Positions 38,556-52,000 of a stretch of DNA of 64,000 bases are shown one piece after another (position 1 is the stretch's first letter; every line of letters starts with the position of its first letter). The stretch comes from a virus. The translations under genes were made by a program, and so were the position numbers. Location of the stretch: the IMG/VR virus record IMGVR_UViG_3300032236_000747, positions 62,001-126,000 of that record; one strand, written 5' to 3'. The notes beneath the pieces were generated by a model, which was given only the letters and a program-made list of their open reading frames with translations, ran no database searches and had not been told where the DNA came from.

Positions 38556-40403
38556 TTATGCTGTTCTAACCCAATCGCTGTTTCCTATAGTACCTTCAAC
38601 TCTCCATGTTTGAACAGTATATGTAGTTACAGGAGCCACGTTTTGAGCAGGAACTTTTCCTGATATATAGGCTGGGTCAGCTGGCATAACTACTGCGGTA
38701 GTTGCTGTACTGTGACTAAAATCTATAGTATTAATAACACTAATTCCGCCAACTCCGAATGCTACAGTACCAGTCGAAATAGGAACAGATGTAACTCCGG
38801 CAAGAATATTAGCCCTTGATCCGATTGGTAGGTTGAATATTACATCGGTTCCTGTATTAGTAATAGGAAACATTTGTTTTAAAATATTCTTCACATACAA
38901 ATCGTCACCTACGTGCCCTGTAATGTCTAATGTTAGAGAACAAGCATATAAGTTATTTTTTAGATTAACTTGATTAAGAACGTAGTTTTTAGTTGCAGCA
39001 TCTTGGCTATTTACAGGATCGGCAAGATTTATAATAGTGCCGCTGTTTAACGAAACATGTCCGTTAGGACTTAATATTAAGTTGCCGCTAGCAGTCATAG
39101 TATTACCGGTCATGGAAATATTACCGACCGATAAGTTAGTTAATGTTCCAACAGATACAAGACCAGGTGCGCTAGCAATCGTCGATCCCAACGAAGTGTT
39201 TGATATTACTGTAGTTCCGTTTATTTTGTAAGTGCTTGTAGAGTTAGTTAAATTAAAGTTATCGTTGGAGTTCCAACCAGTTCCGTCATTTTCCCATAAC
39301 AACGAATGTGTGCTAGCACCTAATAACTTAATGCCGCCGCCGTTGGCATATGTATCGTCAGATTGTCCCCATCCTAGATATATAGTAGAAGAGTTAATTT
39401 CTAGATTTAAACTAGTAACGTTTGTAGTAGTTCCAACAACATATAAGTTACCTTGTATACGAGTATCACCTACAATATCTAGTGGATATTGAGGATTTTC
39501 TGTCCACACACCAACTGTCTTATTAACAGGTTGTAAAAATAGTGGTGATATAATACCAGCTGATTGATTTGTAACCTGAAATCTTAGTGGTTTGTTTATA
39601 GAACCGTATAATACAGTAGCTACGTGTGTACCCGAGCCTACCCCAATCGAAAGTTGATCAAAGGTAGAGTTTTGTAACAATAACCCATTAGAATTATTAA
39701 TAGTCAATGCGCCGTATATTGTTTGATCAATATCGTTACGAACAAAACTACTAACATTAATACCAGCAACGCTATCTGCACTGGTCGCAGTTCCTACAAA
39801 GCGAATGCCCGGTATAGAAGTGTTTATATTTAAACCCACTCCCAGTGTAGTAAATCCTGCAGTGCTTACAGCTAGTGTAAACGAAGCAGTAGACATTATA
39901 CCTACCATAGTACCGGCATTCCATAACTGTGTTACATCATGATATCCTAGTGTATTTTTGTCTTGAACTGTTTGAGTAATCCAACCAGTATTACCATATT
40001 TTTTAGAATCACGAGGAGCAATTAACGTAGGTGCTACAAATCCTGATTGAGCATAATATAGCTGTTCATTAGTTGTGTCAAACCAGAAATCGTTTGGAAC
40101 TAAGTCAACCGGAAGAGTTGCCGCTTCTAATGTACTAGTAATGGGTCTAAAGATTTGATTTAGGTCATATACTTTAACTCTACCTTCGGCAGTATCATAC
40201 CATAATTGCCCAATCAGAGGACTTGTTGGTTCGTTAGACCCAGCAAAATGTCCCATTAGTTTTATTAAGTTGTTGTTATAAATCTGCCCGTATGAGTTAA
40301 CATTCCTGCCAACTAATGTTAAGCTAGTTGCTAGAGAATCTGTAGTTCCGTCTGCTAGTGTAAGCAGCACACTTCCGTCATTATTATATATCGTATAGGC
40401 CAT
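38556..40403 (-). CDS. Tail fibre paralogue 2
   Basis: The 615-residue protein shares the fibre N-terminus (TSLTLVGRNVNSYGQIYNN; LMGHFAGSNEPTSP; GQLWYDT). The shaft is Asn/Thr/Gly-rich with phage-fibre-like segments (PLDIVGDTRIQGNLYVVGTT; NLADPVNSQDAATKNYVLNQ). The last is a pattern seen at the base of many tail-fibre shafts. Its C-terminal part lacks both the YAD-AEKY domain and the collar domain of its paralogues, ending in an isolated beta-rich tail (VQTWRVEGTIGNSDWVR). The gene is adjacent to the collar-domain fibre (3-base gap). Probably part of a fibre complex; target unknown. Confidence 0.8.
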   Translation of the reverse strand: MAYTIYNNDGSVLLTLADGTTDSLATSLTLVGRNVNSYGQIYNNNLIKLMGHFAGSNEPTSPLIGQLWYDTAEGRVKVYDLNQIFRPITSTLEAATLPVDLVPNDFWFDTTNEQLYYAQSGFVAPTLIAPRDSKKYGNTGWITQTVQDKNTLGYHDVTQLWNAGTMVGIMSTASFTLAVSTAGFTTLGVGLNINTSIPGIRFVGTATSADSVAGINVSSFVRNDIDQTIYGALTINNSNGLLLQNSTFDQLSIGVGSGTHVATVLYGSINKPLRFQVTNQSAGIISPLFLQPVNKTVGVWTENPQYPLDIVGDTRIQGNLYVVGTTTNVTSLNLEINSSTIYLGWGQSDDTYANGGGIKLLGASTHSLLWENDGTGWNSNDNFNLTNSTSTYKINGTTVISNTSLGSTIASAPGLVSVGTLTNLSVGNISMTGNTMTASGNLILSPNGHVSLNSGTIINLADPVNSQDAATKNYVLNQVNLKNNLYACSLTLDITGHVGDDLYVKNILKQMFPITNTGTDVIFNLPIGSRANILAGVTSVPISTGTVAFGVGGISVINTIDFSHSTATTAVVMPADPAYISGKVPAQNVAPVTTYTVQTWRVEGTIGNSDWVRTA

Positions 40404-40406
40404 AGT

Positions 40407-42332
40407 TTATAACTTTATCATATATTTTATTCCAACAGCAGGAACAGACACACCCGCAGTTCCTGTTGCTGTAGTGGTATACAAGGAATATCCACCTGCG
40501 CTATTAGCACCATTAAGATTAGGTACTAAGAAATCAGCAGATGTAATAGTACCGTATGTTGTTCCGATAACATTGTATAAGGCAGCGGTAGTTGGACCTA
40601 CTCTACTATAACGTTGACCGTCGCACCATACCCAACCCGGTGGTAAGATATTACTAGCATTAAGTAACATAGAACCAGTAGGGGCTAATCCAGGATATAT
40701 ATCTCCTAAAAAGTTTTGTTTACTGATGTTGTATATTCTATTGTTAGCAGTACCGTTTACGCTGCTATATACCATAAGTAAATCAGACGGGTCAGCTGTT
40801 TTCTGAAGATTGCTTGCGCTAGGTGCGCCACCATTAATACCGGGATACGGATTTAATGTGTCTATAATAGCGTTTGTAACCGTAGTTGTCAGTGATACAG
40901 GATTATTTTGACTACCACTAAATTGAACACTATTACTTGATATAGGTCCATTTAAATTAAACTGATTCTGATAATATAAACGTGTAGCAGGACCATTTAA
41001 TATTCCAGTAAACTGTGTTGTATAAGAACTTGTTGCTGTTCCTATGTATTGGGCATAGACTGTACCAACTGGCATAGTTAATGAGCCAATAGCAGTAGAT
41101 GATGTAGTTACTAGAATATTAGAACTAAATGTAGAAGTTCCATTGAATAGGTTAGATGTTGCTGTAGTGGATCCAACTATTAACGAGTTTGTTATTACAA
41201 GATTGCCTTGAAGGTATGTATCTCCACCAACTAATAATGCTTGGGTAGAATGTATTTGATCCCTAGGATCAAAACTAACTTTTAGTTTTTTACTAATATG
41301 TGCAGTTCCTGTTACATCTAACTCCGATGTAGGATTAGCATTATTAATACCTATTCTAGGATAAACCTGAGACGGAATAGCTGAGTTAACTTGTGTTCCG
41401 TCTATGGTTAAAGCCAATAGCGGAGAGTTTTGAGCATAGGTTTGAAAATCAAATCTTCCCAAATCTGCTATATTAGAAAATAGTGCTCTACCTTTATTCT
41501 TTTGAATAACAAACGTAGAAGTAGTAGTACCTATTCTTAGACCTTCATCGTTAGCAATTGTTAACTGACCATTAATAACTGATTGAGCTGTATCATTTCT
41601 TACAAAACTATTAGCAGAAACAATTTGTGTTTGGCCAGATATAGTAGTTTGTCTTAGAGCTGCTGCTGCCGATGCAATACCATTAACAATAGGAGTTGCT
41701 CCGTTAATCAAAGCACTAACATTTACGCCTATACTTAGGTTAACAAATCCAGGAATAACTGTTTGTGGAGTGAATGCATCTTTTGATACAATCTCTACCG
41801 CAACATCGTCGATATACATAATAATAACATCGTGTGTTATTTTAGGATTTGCTTTATCAATAAGACTAGTAGGATATGCACCGGTCTTTGTTCCGCTAGA
41901 TGTATTGGGCCCTACTAGTACCCAAGGATTTGTACTTAGTGAACCGTTATTAATGTATAAAAGAAAGTTTGCTGTATCAACCCATATATCACCGGCTTTG
42001 GCAGTTGATGGCCCGTTTCCAACAGCATCCGGTGCTTGTTCGTATAATCCGTTAACTGGTACCCAACCAGTAACAGCATCGTTGACTTTTAATACCTGAT
42101 TATAGCTGTCGTACCATAGCTGACCTTCTACTCCATTAGCAGGAGCAGTTGGATTAGCAGAGTTTTCTAATAATGCTAAAAAGTTTTGATTAATAGCCTG
42201 ACCATAGCCTGGATAGTTTCTTCCAATCAAAGTCAAATTACTGACAGGCACTCCTTGCTGTTCAGGAACAGTTATTCCGCCATTTGTATTTTTAGAAGGG
42301 TTAGTGAAGGTAATTTGAAACGAGTTAGACAT
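40407..42332 (-). CDS. Tail fibre paralogue 1 with tail-collar domain
   Basis: The 641-residue protein opens with MSNSFQITFTNP, then the shared module (NLTLIGRNYPGYGQAINQN; LLENSANPTAPA; GQLWYDS). A Thr/Ser/Asn-rich shaft follows. At the C-terminus lies a phage tail-collar domain with GSMLLNASNILPPGWVWCDG, ALYNVIGTTYG and DFLVPNLNG (about 540-600). Collar domains help fibre ends fold and contact receptors or partner fibres. It follows the 222-residue structural gene by 2 bases. It is the only one of the four paralogues with this C-terminal domain. Confidence 0.83.
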   Translation of the reverse strand: MSNSFQITFTNPSKNTNGGITVPEQQGVPVSNLTLIGRNYPGYGQAINQNFLALLENSANPTAPANGVEGQLWYDSYNQVLKVNDAVTGWVPVNGLYEQAPDAVGNGPSTAKAGDIWVDTANFLLYINNGSLSTNPWVLVGPNTSSGTKTGAYPTSLIDKANPKITHDVIIMYIDDVAVEIVSKDAFTPQTVIPGFVNLSIGVNVSALINGATPIVNGIASAAAALRQTTISGQTQIVSANSFVRNDTAQSVINGQLTIANDEGLRIGTTTSTFVIQKNKGRALFSNIADLGRFDFQTYAQNSPLLALTIDGTQVNSAIPSQVYPRIGINNANPTSELDVTGTAHISKKLKVSFDPRDQIHSTQALLVGGDTYLQGNLVITNSLIVGSTTATSNLFNGTSTFSSNILVTTSSTAIGSLTMPVGTVYAQYIGTATSSYTTQFTGILNGPATRLYYQNQFNLNGPISSNSVQFSGSQNNPVSLTTTVTNAIIDTLNPYPGINGGAPSASNLQKTADPSDLLMVYSSVNGTANNRIYNISKQNFLGDIYPGLAPTGSMLLNASNILPPGWVWCDGQRYSRVGPTTAALYNVIGTTYGTITSADFLVPNLNGANSAGGYSLYTTTATGTAGVSVPAVGIKYMIKL

Positions 42333-42334
42333 GT

Positions 42335-43003
42335 TTACATTCCAGTGCTAAGGCTTTGTATCCTTACGGTATAATCAATTTGTATTAATCTGTTTAAAGA
42401 TTTTTGCACAGGGTGGAATATTACATGAGTTAGTAAATCTCCTGTCCCTGGACCGTTAACGCCAAAGCCTCTGAGTCCTAGTTCGTCGAATGTATAAGCA
42501 TTAGTTTGACTAGTGCTATTATCAAACGCTAACTGATCATTAGGTTCACCAAAATCTAATAGGCATGTTACTAATACATCGGTGTAATAAGCACCAGTAA
42601 CGTGTCTAACTTCCATAAAGTTCCTAGATGGATCTTTATTCAGCACGCTGTTAGCATCAACATTTTTATAATATGTTTGATTGTATAGTCCGGCATTTGC
42701 TCCTACAGAATTAGGAGTTAGATATGTAATAATACCTGTAGGATCAACCCTGCTTCCGCCGTTACCAAATGCCATTTCTGATATCCAACCTTGCGACTGA
42801 TTACTTACAGCACTGGCCAATGCCATACTAAAATTTTCATAATGAATAGCGTTTAGCTTGTCGATTAAAACTTCGCCTGTTTCCGGGTCCGAAATCTTGA
42901 TATGGCCTCGTATAGATAGGGATCCAGTTTCGTTAGGTTTTGATGATTTTTCTGGTGCTTCTTTAGAATTATCTTGCATTTTATTTGTCTCAGGTTGATT
43001 CAT
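42335..43003 (-). CDS. Structural protein, 222 aa, baseplate or fibre-associated
   Basis: The product starts with a Pro/Lys/Ser/Asn-rich segment (about 1-28), then a compact beta-rich domain: SLSIRGHIKISDPETGEV, AIHYENFSMALASAVSNQ, EMAFGNGGSRVDPTGIITYL. It ends with HVIFHPVQKSLNRLIQIDYTV. I recall this order from structural proteins of other marine myoviruses, where it has no defined name. It overlaps the giant baseplate gene by 14 bases and precedes the fibre genes. That supports a linker role between baseplate and fibres. No enzyme motif is seen. Confidence 0.75.
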   Translation of the reverse strand: MNQPETNKMQDNSKEAPEKSSKPNETGSLSIRGHIKISDPETGEVLIDKLNAIHYENFSMALASAVSNQSQGWISEMAFGNGGSRVDPTGIITYLTPNSVGANAGLYNQTYYKNVDANSVLNKDPSRNFMEVRHVTGAYYTDVLVTCLLDFGEPNDQLAFDNSTSQTNAYTFDELGLRGFGVNGPGTGDLLTHVIFHPVQKSLNRLIQIDYTVRIQSLSTGM

Positions 43004-46000
43004 ATTGATATTTATCCGGTAGTCCCGACAGGCTTGATTGTAGGAATGCTGCCTGCGGTGTAGTTTCTTCTAATAAACTTGTCTGTTTTCCAACTGTATA
43101 CCATGTTTTGTCAGTACGTTGTATAATAGTTAGTCTACTTCCAGGAACTAATGCTGCTTTACTTACTGGCCCGAGGTGTAGTTCTACACTAGCAATGCCT
43201 GTTTTAGTATTATAATTTATAGTAAATTCTGGCGGTACAACAATATCACTGTTATTATCACCAGTATCAAATCCTAAGGAACTATAATGGTAAGTTGTAG
43301 AAGTTTTATTCAACAATATGCCAGCATAATATACTTCAACTTGGTCAGCTAGACCGTTTTTAGAAGTAATATTAGGATTAATATTAATTCCGTCGCCGCT
43401 GATTAAGTTAGAAGAAGTATTAACAGCACTGATATTATAAGTTGTTGTATTTGTTGTAATAATATTCTGTATTAGATTCTTAGATAAACTTGGTACAGTT
43501 TCATATATTCCCATATCTACAACAGTAGTTCCTGTTGAATATACAGTATTTGCTCCTGTGCCTAGAGTAGCACGCTTAATACGACTTAAAACATTGCCAC
43601 TAATTGTCATAAACTCGATTCTTTCAGAGTTTATAAAAATAACACCCGGTTGATTTTTAGCAATATTAGGAGTTGATAAAGATCCGGCATTATTGACATA
43701 AATCTCAGTGTCAGTTATTGACAGACTTCTAGCAAGAGAAGTTGAGTTGGTCTTACTAAATCTCTTAAACTGTGTACGTCCTAGAATGTCTTTAAAGATC
43801 TTAAATCCTATAGTTTTATCAGCCAATGTATCGTTGATACTTGTTACTAACACAATATCACCTACGTTATATTGATAGTTGATACTGATCTGAACAGTAT
43901 AACCATTAGCAGAAACAGCATAATCAACGTCTTTGATAAGAGGTTTTCCTGCCACAGATACCCATATATAGTTCTCGTTAAGGATAGGCCTTTGCATTGT
44001 ATAGAAGTTAGCCTCAGTGGCATAGAATCTTTCTGTACGTATACCCGAAGCATCGCCGTTTGTAAACGTTAAAATGTTTACAAGATCGCCGTTGTTAACA
44101 GGATTAGTTAATGTTATTGTTCCTGCTTTTTCATCTACAGAATAATCAGTATTATTATATGTTTCAATAGCTAATACATCACCATTACTTAAGAAGTTAG
44201 GATTGAATAATATAGTATTCAGTGGCTGTTCTAATAAAAAGTCTCTAGAATTATTAAGTTGTATTCCATTCCTAAATACTTTTATAGCACTTAAACTGTA
44301 TATTCCAGGCTGCGATATTTCGTTAGGATGAATAACAAAACTAGTTTGATTATTTGATACTTGATAGTAGGTAGTATCAGGGGGATTAATACGCAAACCA
44401 TTTACTTCTACAATAGTTTGTTCTTCAAATGGTCCTAGTACACCGGGTATTTGTATTAGATTAAATGTAGATGTTGTATTATCTACATTTATTATCTGTT
44501 GTTTTAGTTCGCTGTATGCTTTATAAGATGGGCCAAAGAACCACGCTTGCACTAAGTTAGTGCCTGTACTCATTCCATATATATTAACTAGACCTCTGTT
44601 ATTAGTGTCAGCAATAAAAGAATAATGTAAACTAGTTGAAGTATTGGCATATACTGTTTGACCATTAACTGTTACATATATACTACCTATAGTGTCATAA
44701 GCATGTCTAGAGTTAATGCTAGTAAAGGATCCAGTTACCGAAACTGCTGCTGAGCCTAATAGATTAATACCACCAACGCCTACTGTAGTAATAGATAATA
44801 TACCTGTACTAGTTTGTTGATTTAATGTTAATGTATCATGAGCAAAATCTAATGAATAATCAACCCCATATGTTAGGTATTGAGAGTTATAAGAAACAAT
44901 AACCGACGATGTTGAAGGAGGACTTAGATCTAAGTTAATAACAGTGGTGCTAGTTGTACCATTTATTTGAGCAAGCTGCGTGATTACTAACGGAGATCCT
45001 TGCGGTTCTTGTGTGAACACATCAATAGATAAGTTTTCCTGTACTTGTCCAGGTATTACTTCTTCAGGTGCATAACTTGTGATAGGCGAGAAAAGTTCTC
45101 TACCATCTACTATAATATCGCTAGGACTAATACCCCGTGCTGTTGTAAACAATCCATCATTAAACGTCGAAACATTGCCACCGTCTATAACTGTATCAAT
45201 ATCAGACGACAATATAGCTGCATTTTGATCCGGTGTTCTAAATACAACTCTACTAAATGAAGCAGTTGTACTAAACGCAGAACCCGGAATAGTTACTGAA
45301 ACAGCAGTACCCGAACCAACAGGCGTAACAAATAATACGTTTGTAGCAGATGTACTTGCACCGTCAATCCTTACTGAACTCAATAGTACGTTAGTGGTCG
45401 AGTTAAGGCTAGGATTTAATGGTCCCCACGATTCTAAATACACGTTTATCGGTGTTCCTGTAGAAACGGTCTTTAATGTACTAGTAGTTACATAGCTGTC
45501 ACTTGATGCTAGATATGCTGTTTTAACATCTGCTGTAACAAAAGTTTGTGTGTTCTTTAATGTTGTAACCTGTAAGGAGAATATATCTGCCGGAGCATCA
45601 GCAAAGTTTGAATCACCAAAGTTAAAATCACCAAATCCATAGTCGGCACTAAAATCTAATCCTTGTACAGTAGTTCCAGGGAACTCTGCACCATACATAA
45701 GTTGACTTAACTGTTTGCCAAACATACCAGATGTAGGATTATAATAATCACGTATTCTATCAGCTGCTGAATATAGCTCTATATTCTTCTTGTAGTTCAC
45801 AATCAATGTAGAACTTGTTGGAGGAATATAGTTCAACGCGATTTTACTATGATGCTTTTTATAGCTTGTGCCAAGGCTATTAAACACAGAGGTATAGTTG
45901 GTGATTGTGTAATGTGATTTTAATACCAGTAAGCCATTTAGATATACGCTGGTATCAGTTTTAATAGGACTTGCAGCCCAGTCTAAATCAAATTCAAAAT

Positions 46001-49000
46001 CATTACCGTTGGTTGTTGCCGTAGTTGTTACAAAAGTTGCTCCTACCGAAGTTGCAGTTGATATTCTATCAAACTTCATCCTTATAAAGTTATTTCTTAC
46101 AAGACCGTTTGTTAGTTGAGCATATGCTGTAGCAGTTGTTAATGTTGCGTTTCCGCCACCAGTTATTAAAACTGTAGGAGTAACCGTATATCCTTGACCC
46201 GAAGTTAATACCTTAATAAATGATATACCACCATTAGAAATATAAGCCTGAGCTGTTGCACCTGATCCAGTATCTCCTGGCGCAGGAATAATAGTGACTA
46301 CAGGAACTTCTCTGTATCCGTCTCCTGATCTACCCACACTAATACTTTCTACACTATACTTGTGATTATCATTCCATGATTTATAAGGATACTGCAATAA
46401 CAGTTCACTGCTAGTTGTTACAACAGTGAATGTGTTTATAGATGAATCAAAATAGGAAGGTAAATCAAAATCACTGTTGTATGTTAGAGAAGGATCCCAA
46501 GGAGTATTATTTGATTCTCCTATGTTATAGTTGACTTGATAGTTTCTAATCTTAGTATGGTAAGGTTTTATTTCATTAATATAATCATTATACCAAGTAG
46601 GATCTTGGAATCTATAGTTTGTACGTTGATCTAAAACACCTGCTTGATTTATTACATTAACAAAACTAGTTTTAAAGACCCAGTCTAATGACCTTTGCTC
46701 AGTTAAGGCATATTTTACAGCAGCAAAGAAGAACTGATTCCAGTATAGGATATGGTCTCCTGTAAACAGATCATCTTTAATTGCTTTTAATATACTAGCA
46801 AGTTCGATGTCAGGTGTTTGATCAAATAATGTTTGATCAAAGGCACTTATTTCATCAAAGGCATATGGAGTATTAACAGTATTCCATACTGTATCTAATA
46901 TTTTTATTGTACCATTTTGGCTGTAAACTATATCAAAATCAGCGTCAAACGTTCCAACGCTGCCGGAAACTATTTTTCTTAGAATAATATAGTTGCCGTT
47001 GCCGCCATTTTGTACTTTAACATAATCGCCCACAGATAAAGAGAGTTGAGCAGTTTCGTATACATAATCAACAGCAAACGCTATAGGTTTGGCACTGTTA
47101 AAGTCGCTAGACTTCCAATCAATATATGTCCAATATTTTGTAGTGTCGTATGATTGGGTATATGCTCTTAGCCAGTTGTACCCTGTCCATTCAAATCTAC
47201 TCCATTTTCCATTATATTCTGGATCAATATTTAAAATAACGGTATATGGCCTAACAATTAGGGCAGGAGCTGTTACAAATCCATTACCTCTATCTAATAT
47301 ATCTACATGAACAACACTACCATTACTATCTATAACAGTTTTTAGTTTAGCAGAAGATGTTCCGTCACTGATTGTTACAGTCGGAGCCTGTAAATAACCA
47401 AACCCTGTATTTAAAATAGAAATAGCAGTTATTCTACCGTCAGTAACTTCACAAGATAGTTCAGCAGTTATAAAGTTATTGGTCACTATTCTATCTAGAT
47501 ATAACTTATCTTCTACAACTTGATCATATTGCCCTAGCAAGATATTAGGTATTTCATCTTTGTTGTTTAGATTATCAAAGTTTATATTATCAGTTATAAT
47601 CAAATCTAACAAGATATTATTTGTAAAATCCATTAAGTTACGCAATGCCGCTATTCTATCAACAAACATACTTTGTCTTGGACGATATTCAATACCGTAT
47701 GCCTGTCTCTTTGAAAGAGACGGATCTGGAACACGATTACCTAACGAATCGTGGCCAATAAGACTATCAAATAGTTTTTGTGTTAGCGCAGGAGTAGGTA
47801 AACTTTCTCTATTATTTTCTTGTATTAATATCCACTCTGTGTGCTTATTAATAGAAGTATTAACAGAGTCGTATCCTAGATTTAGATTTATTCTATCTCC
47901 AATTAATCTAGATTTATAGTTTACAACCGCAACACTATCTGGTCCTAGTATAGAAACATATTCTAATCCATAACTCACCGGATCGTTAATAATACTTGCT
48001 ACTTCGCTCGCAGATATTTTTCTGCTAGTGTTGCTAGGAACAGTAGTTTTATTTTTTACCCAGTAATAATATAAAGTAGTAAACTGACCAGTGCCACTGT
48101 CATATATTTGTTTAGACGAATATACACTATCATCCGCAAACTTTGGATAACCTGTAATACCTAGAGAAGATCCTGCACTGGTATTAGATAATGTAGCCCA
48201 TTGACTAGGTGTATATGTTGTTTCTACCCACTCGTAGACGTCAATACTGCTGCCAGGAAACTGTTTACCCCAAGCATTTTTTCTATATAGTGTTTCTCCT
48301 TGTTCATACCAAACATATTTTACAGTAGAAAGATCCCACCATACTTCCCCAACATGATCTGATTCCCAGAAGTTATATTCATCTACTACAACAGCACTAG
48401 TGCCTCTATTATAGAAAGCAGGGTCGTAGGGTGTTTTAAATTTAAGTTCTTGTTCAGCTAACCCTGCTAGTCTTCCCTTTACAGGATCAACAATATCAAG
48501 ATAGTCGACTACTTGTTCTTTTAGTGTATCAACTGTAAATGATTTATCTATTAACGATAAGTCAACTAAATCGCTTTGATTTCTAAAACTTGAATAAGAA
48601 GTAGCTGTAGAAATCTTGTTCCATATATGAACTGATCCATACGCACTCGAAGCTGCCGACACATCAGGATTGCCTACATATACTGTATTATTGTCCATGA
48701 CAGCACTGAATCCGTAGTTTCCGCCTTGATCAACTGTTGAGTTAATGAGTTCTTGTACAAAAACAAACTTTTTATTATATCTTTCATAGAGATAAGCACT
48801 ACCTGCTTGTTTTATTATTTGACCAAACTGGCAAGATAAATTATCAAATGTTGTTTTTCCGCCATCAAATGTAACACTTAAGAAGAAAGGATTACCTTGG
48901 CCTGTAATAACCAAACTATCAGCGGCCGGTGTAACAGTAATAGCTTGACCAAAGTTAACGGCACTAACGGCAGGGTTATCAATAAGTTGTAGAAACTCAA

Positions 49001-52000
49001 AGTTATTTCCATTCCACTCGTATACTCCAACTTTTCCTTTTTGTGTTACACCATCAGTCATATTAGACGATGCTACAAACAAGTGAGTACCGTTGTCATT
49101 GATAGCCATTGCCGAACCTAATCTATCTTGATAGCTGTTGGCATTCTTAAAGTTTGACCTAACAGATGTAGATGTTGTAGGATCTAATACCTGTGTATAT
49201 GCATAGGTTCCGTTTGTTGCTGTATAGATATAAACGGCGCCGGTGCCTGTATTAATACCAGGTGCAGATACCGCTATTACACTGCCATTTCTACTACCAA
49301 CAATACTATATCCAAACTCAGCACCTACGGTGTATGGAATCGGTTTTTGTAGTTTTCCTATGTATGGCATAGAGAATGCTTTATAAGCAGAAAAACTACC
49401 TGTGGTATAATATGATGTAATAGATCCGTTATTGTTTACTCCGTCAATAACTATATCAAGGTTATTGTCGGGAGCTCTTCCGCCGAGATTGTCGCCGGTT
49501 ATTTCTAATCGACTAGTTGTGTTATAGTTAGTTCCGGTATTGGTTAAAGTAACAATGTATTTGTAATCTGAAAAAGATACTGTAAATGTTGCAGATGTTC
49601 CTTTATATACTGTGCCAGCACTAGTAAACGTTGTAATGTTACCAAGACCGTTTACTCCAGTTACAGTTATCACCAAGTCATTTGTAGGACTAGTGCCCCC
49701 AAAGTTTGCACCAGCGATAGTTATAGTACTGTTAACTAGATAACTTGTTCCAGAATTAACCATCATAACACGATATGGTTGACCAGTTAATGTCATCACA
49801 TTAAACGAAGACAACGCACCCGGCGAGCCAGCTGTTACCCCTGTTAGATTTGAATAGAATGTTGTACCTGTACCTGTAACATTTGTATATATTGGATGAG
49901 GATTAACATACATATTGTACATGTAAACCTCACCAGAGTGGCGACTGTTATTAGTAACGCCGGGTGCTCCTATTAATACTGTTTTATTTGTAAGAGATGC
50001 TTGAACAAATAAAGAAGCACCAAATCTAGAATAGTTAGGATATGCTCCTGGATTATTTAAAACATTGTATGTTAGCTCGTGGTTGAGGCCACCTCTGGCA
50101 TTTTGTCTAAATATTCCAGATACTTTAACTACGCCAGAAGCAGTAGATGCTAATAAAGATACACCATTATTAGTAACCGTAGTGCCTGTACTAGCATAAG
50201 ATGCTGCAACCATAACAACATCATCAGTGTCATCATAGAATACAGAATCACCAAATGGTGTAGGATCAAAGGAAACGCGGTAGGTTCCTGTTCCTCTCCT
50301 GAATTGATCCTGGGCAGAGTTTAATCCAAAGTTAGTTATTTCTGATAGCGCACCAGTTAATGGGTTTATGTCGTAGACAAATATGCTACCAGGGCTTCTT
50401 ACTATATCATTGTAGTTAGCAGCAGATACAAAAAGTGTACTACTTGTAGCACGTTTTGTAACTCCATATCCAAACTCTTCACCTAGTTGTCTTTTAAATG
50501 GCGGTTGTATAGTGTCAGTATATACGTCGGCCTTTTTATACACTGCCCATTTATCGTGACCGTTGTTGTCTACCCAGAATAGTTCGTTGGGTAATACTGC
50601 TGTAGCAAATGGAATATCACTTAGCTCGTCTACATTATTATATCTAGAACTTATAAAATGATACAATACGCCATCAGATGTTATTTTAGACGGAACATAG
50701 TTAGACGATATAACAGTAAATGATGTCAACGAAGGAACATCGCTTACAGTATAGAAAGCATCTAACGACGCTTCAAACTTTGTTACAGATACATATTCAC
50801 CTATTTGTAAACCGTGCGGAGCCTTTGTATTGAAAACAATAGTATTCCCTGCAGCAGTTGCACTTATGGCATAGGATTGAGTTCTAGTATATCTATAAAC
50901 CCCCCAATCGTTATTATCAAATCCGATCCAAACTTTATCGCCTTCGTTGAACGTTGAGTTATCTGTTGTTAACAAATCAGACATTTTAGTAAATGTATAT
51001 TTTACATCATCTAATCTAGGATAACCGGCATAAGGATATATCATTTCATTTGAACTAAATGTACCTGTACTAGTTGCAAATGTTTGTGTAGACGAATATC
51101 CAACAGGATATATAGGCATGTCCATAGGTTGAACATAGCTGATAATCTCATTAGGAGCTGCCGGCTTAGAAGGAATAAATTGTATTGCTTGACTATTTTC
51201 AATAAAATCAGTTTCTCTTAAAGGAAACTCAATTTCATTATATGTACTATATCCACCATACGCACCTGCCCTAAATGCCCACTCTTCATAGATATCTATT
51301 GTACCTAACATATTTGCGGCACCTGCTTTTTCTAGTTTTATAATAGAGTTTAGCGTACCTTTTTCTTTAATATAACCTTGATAGAACTTATATTGAGCCG
51401 TTGCGTCAGCAAATATGTTATCAAGATATGGCCTTGGGCTATATCCAGTTAAATGCTGAGCCATTTTTTGTTGGCTTCTATCAAAGTTATCTATGTCTAA
51501 ACTATAGAAATCTTCAAACTGATTAATCTTATAATCAAAGTTAGGGATTAGTTTAGCAGTAGGCGCCTTAGGTAATAAGAACCATTGTGCAAAATCAAAA
51601 GTTGCCGAACCTGTTATTTTCTTTGCAGCAGAATAATATTTTCCTACATACTGAACAACGTCAGCAGGCATGTATGATTTGTAAGGAGACCATTGTTCTA
51701 TAGAAACATTATCGTAGACAAACCCAGGACTGAATAAGTCACCGTTCCAACTAGATGTTTTGAATCCTATAAGTTTCATTCTTAGTTGTCTATAGCCAGA
51801 TGCCCGGTCATATATTACATCTTTAAACACCGTAGTATTATCAAATATTAATACATGTTCTTTTTGTACTAGATTTAATCTAGCAAAGAATATACCCTGT
51901 GTGCTTCCTGCAGTTTTGATAGATATAGTACCACTGGATCTAGTTATTGATATGTTGCTAACAGGAATAGTAGAGCCGTCGGCGGCAAAGATAGAATATT

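Noticed and set aside
43009-43016. GATAAATA on the - strand before the 222-residue structural gene
   Set aside because: The predicted start falls exactly on the A of its ATG (43003), giving no leader, and the motif lies inside the coding end of the giant gene; chance is likely.
47560-47919. 119-codon + strand frame inside the giant baseplate gene
   Set aside because: Opposes a continuous 4579-codon frame and has no start signals; considered chance.
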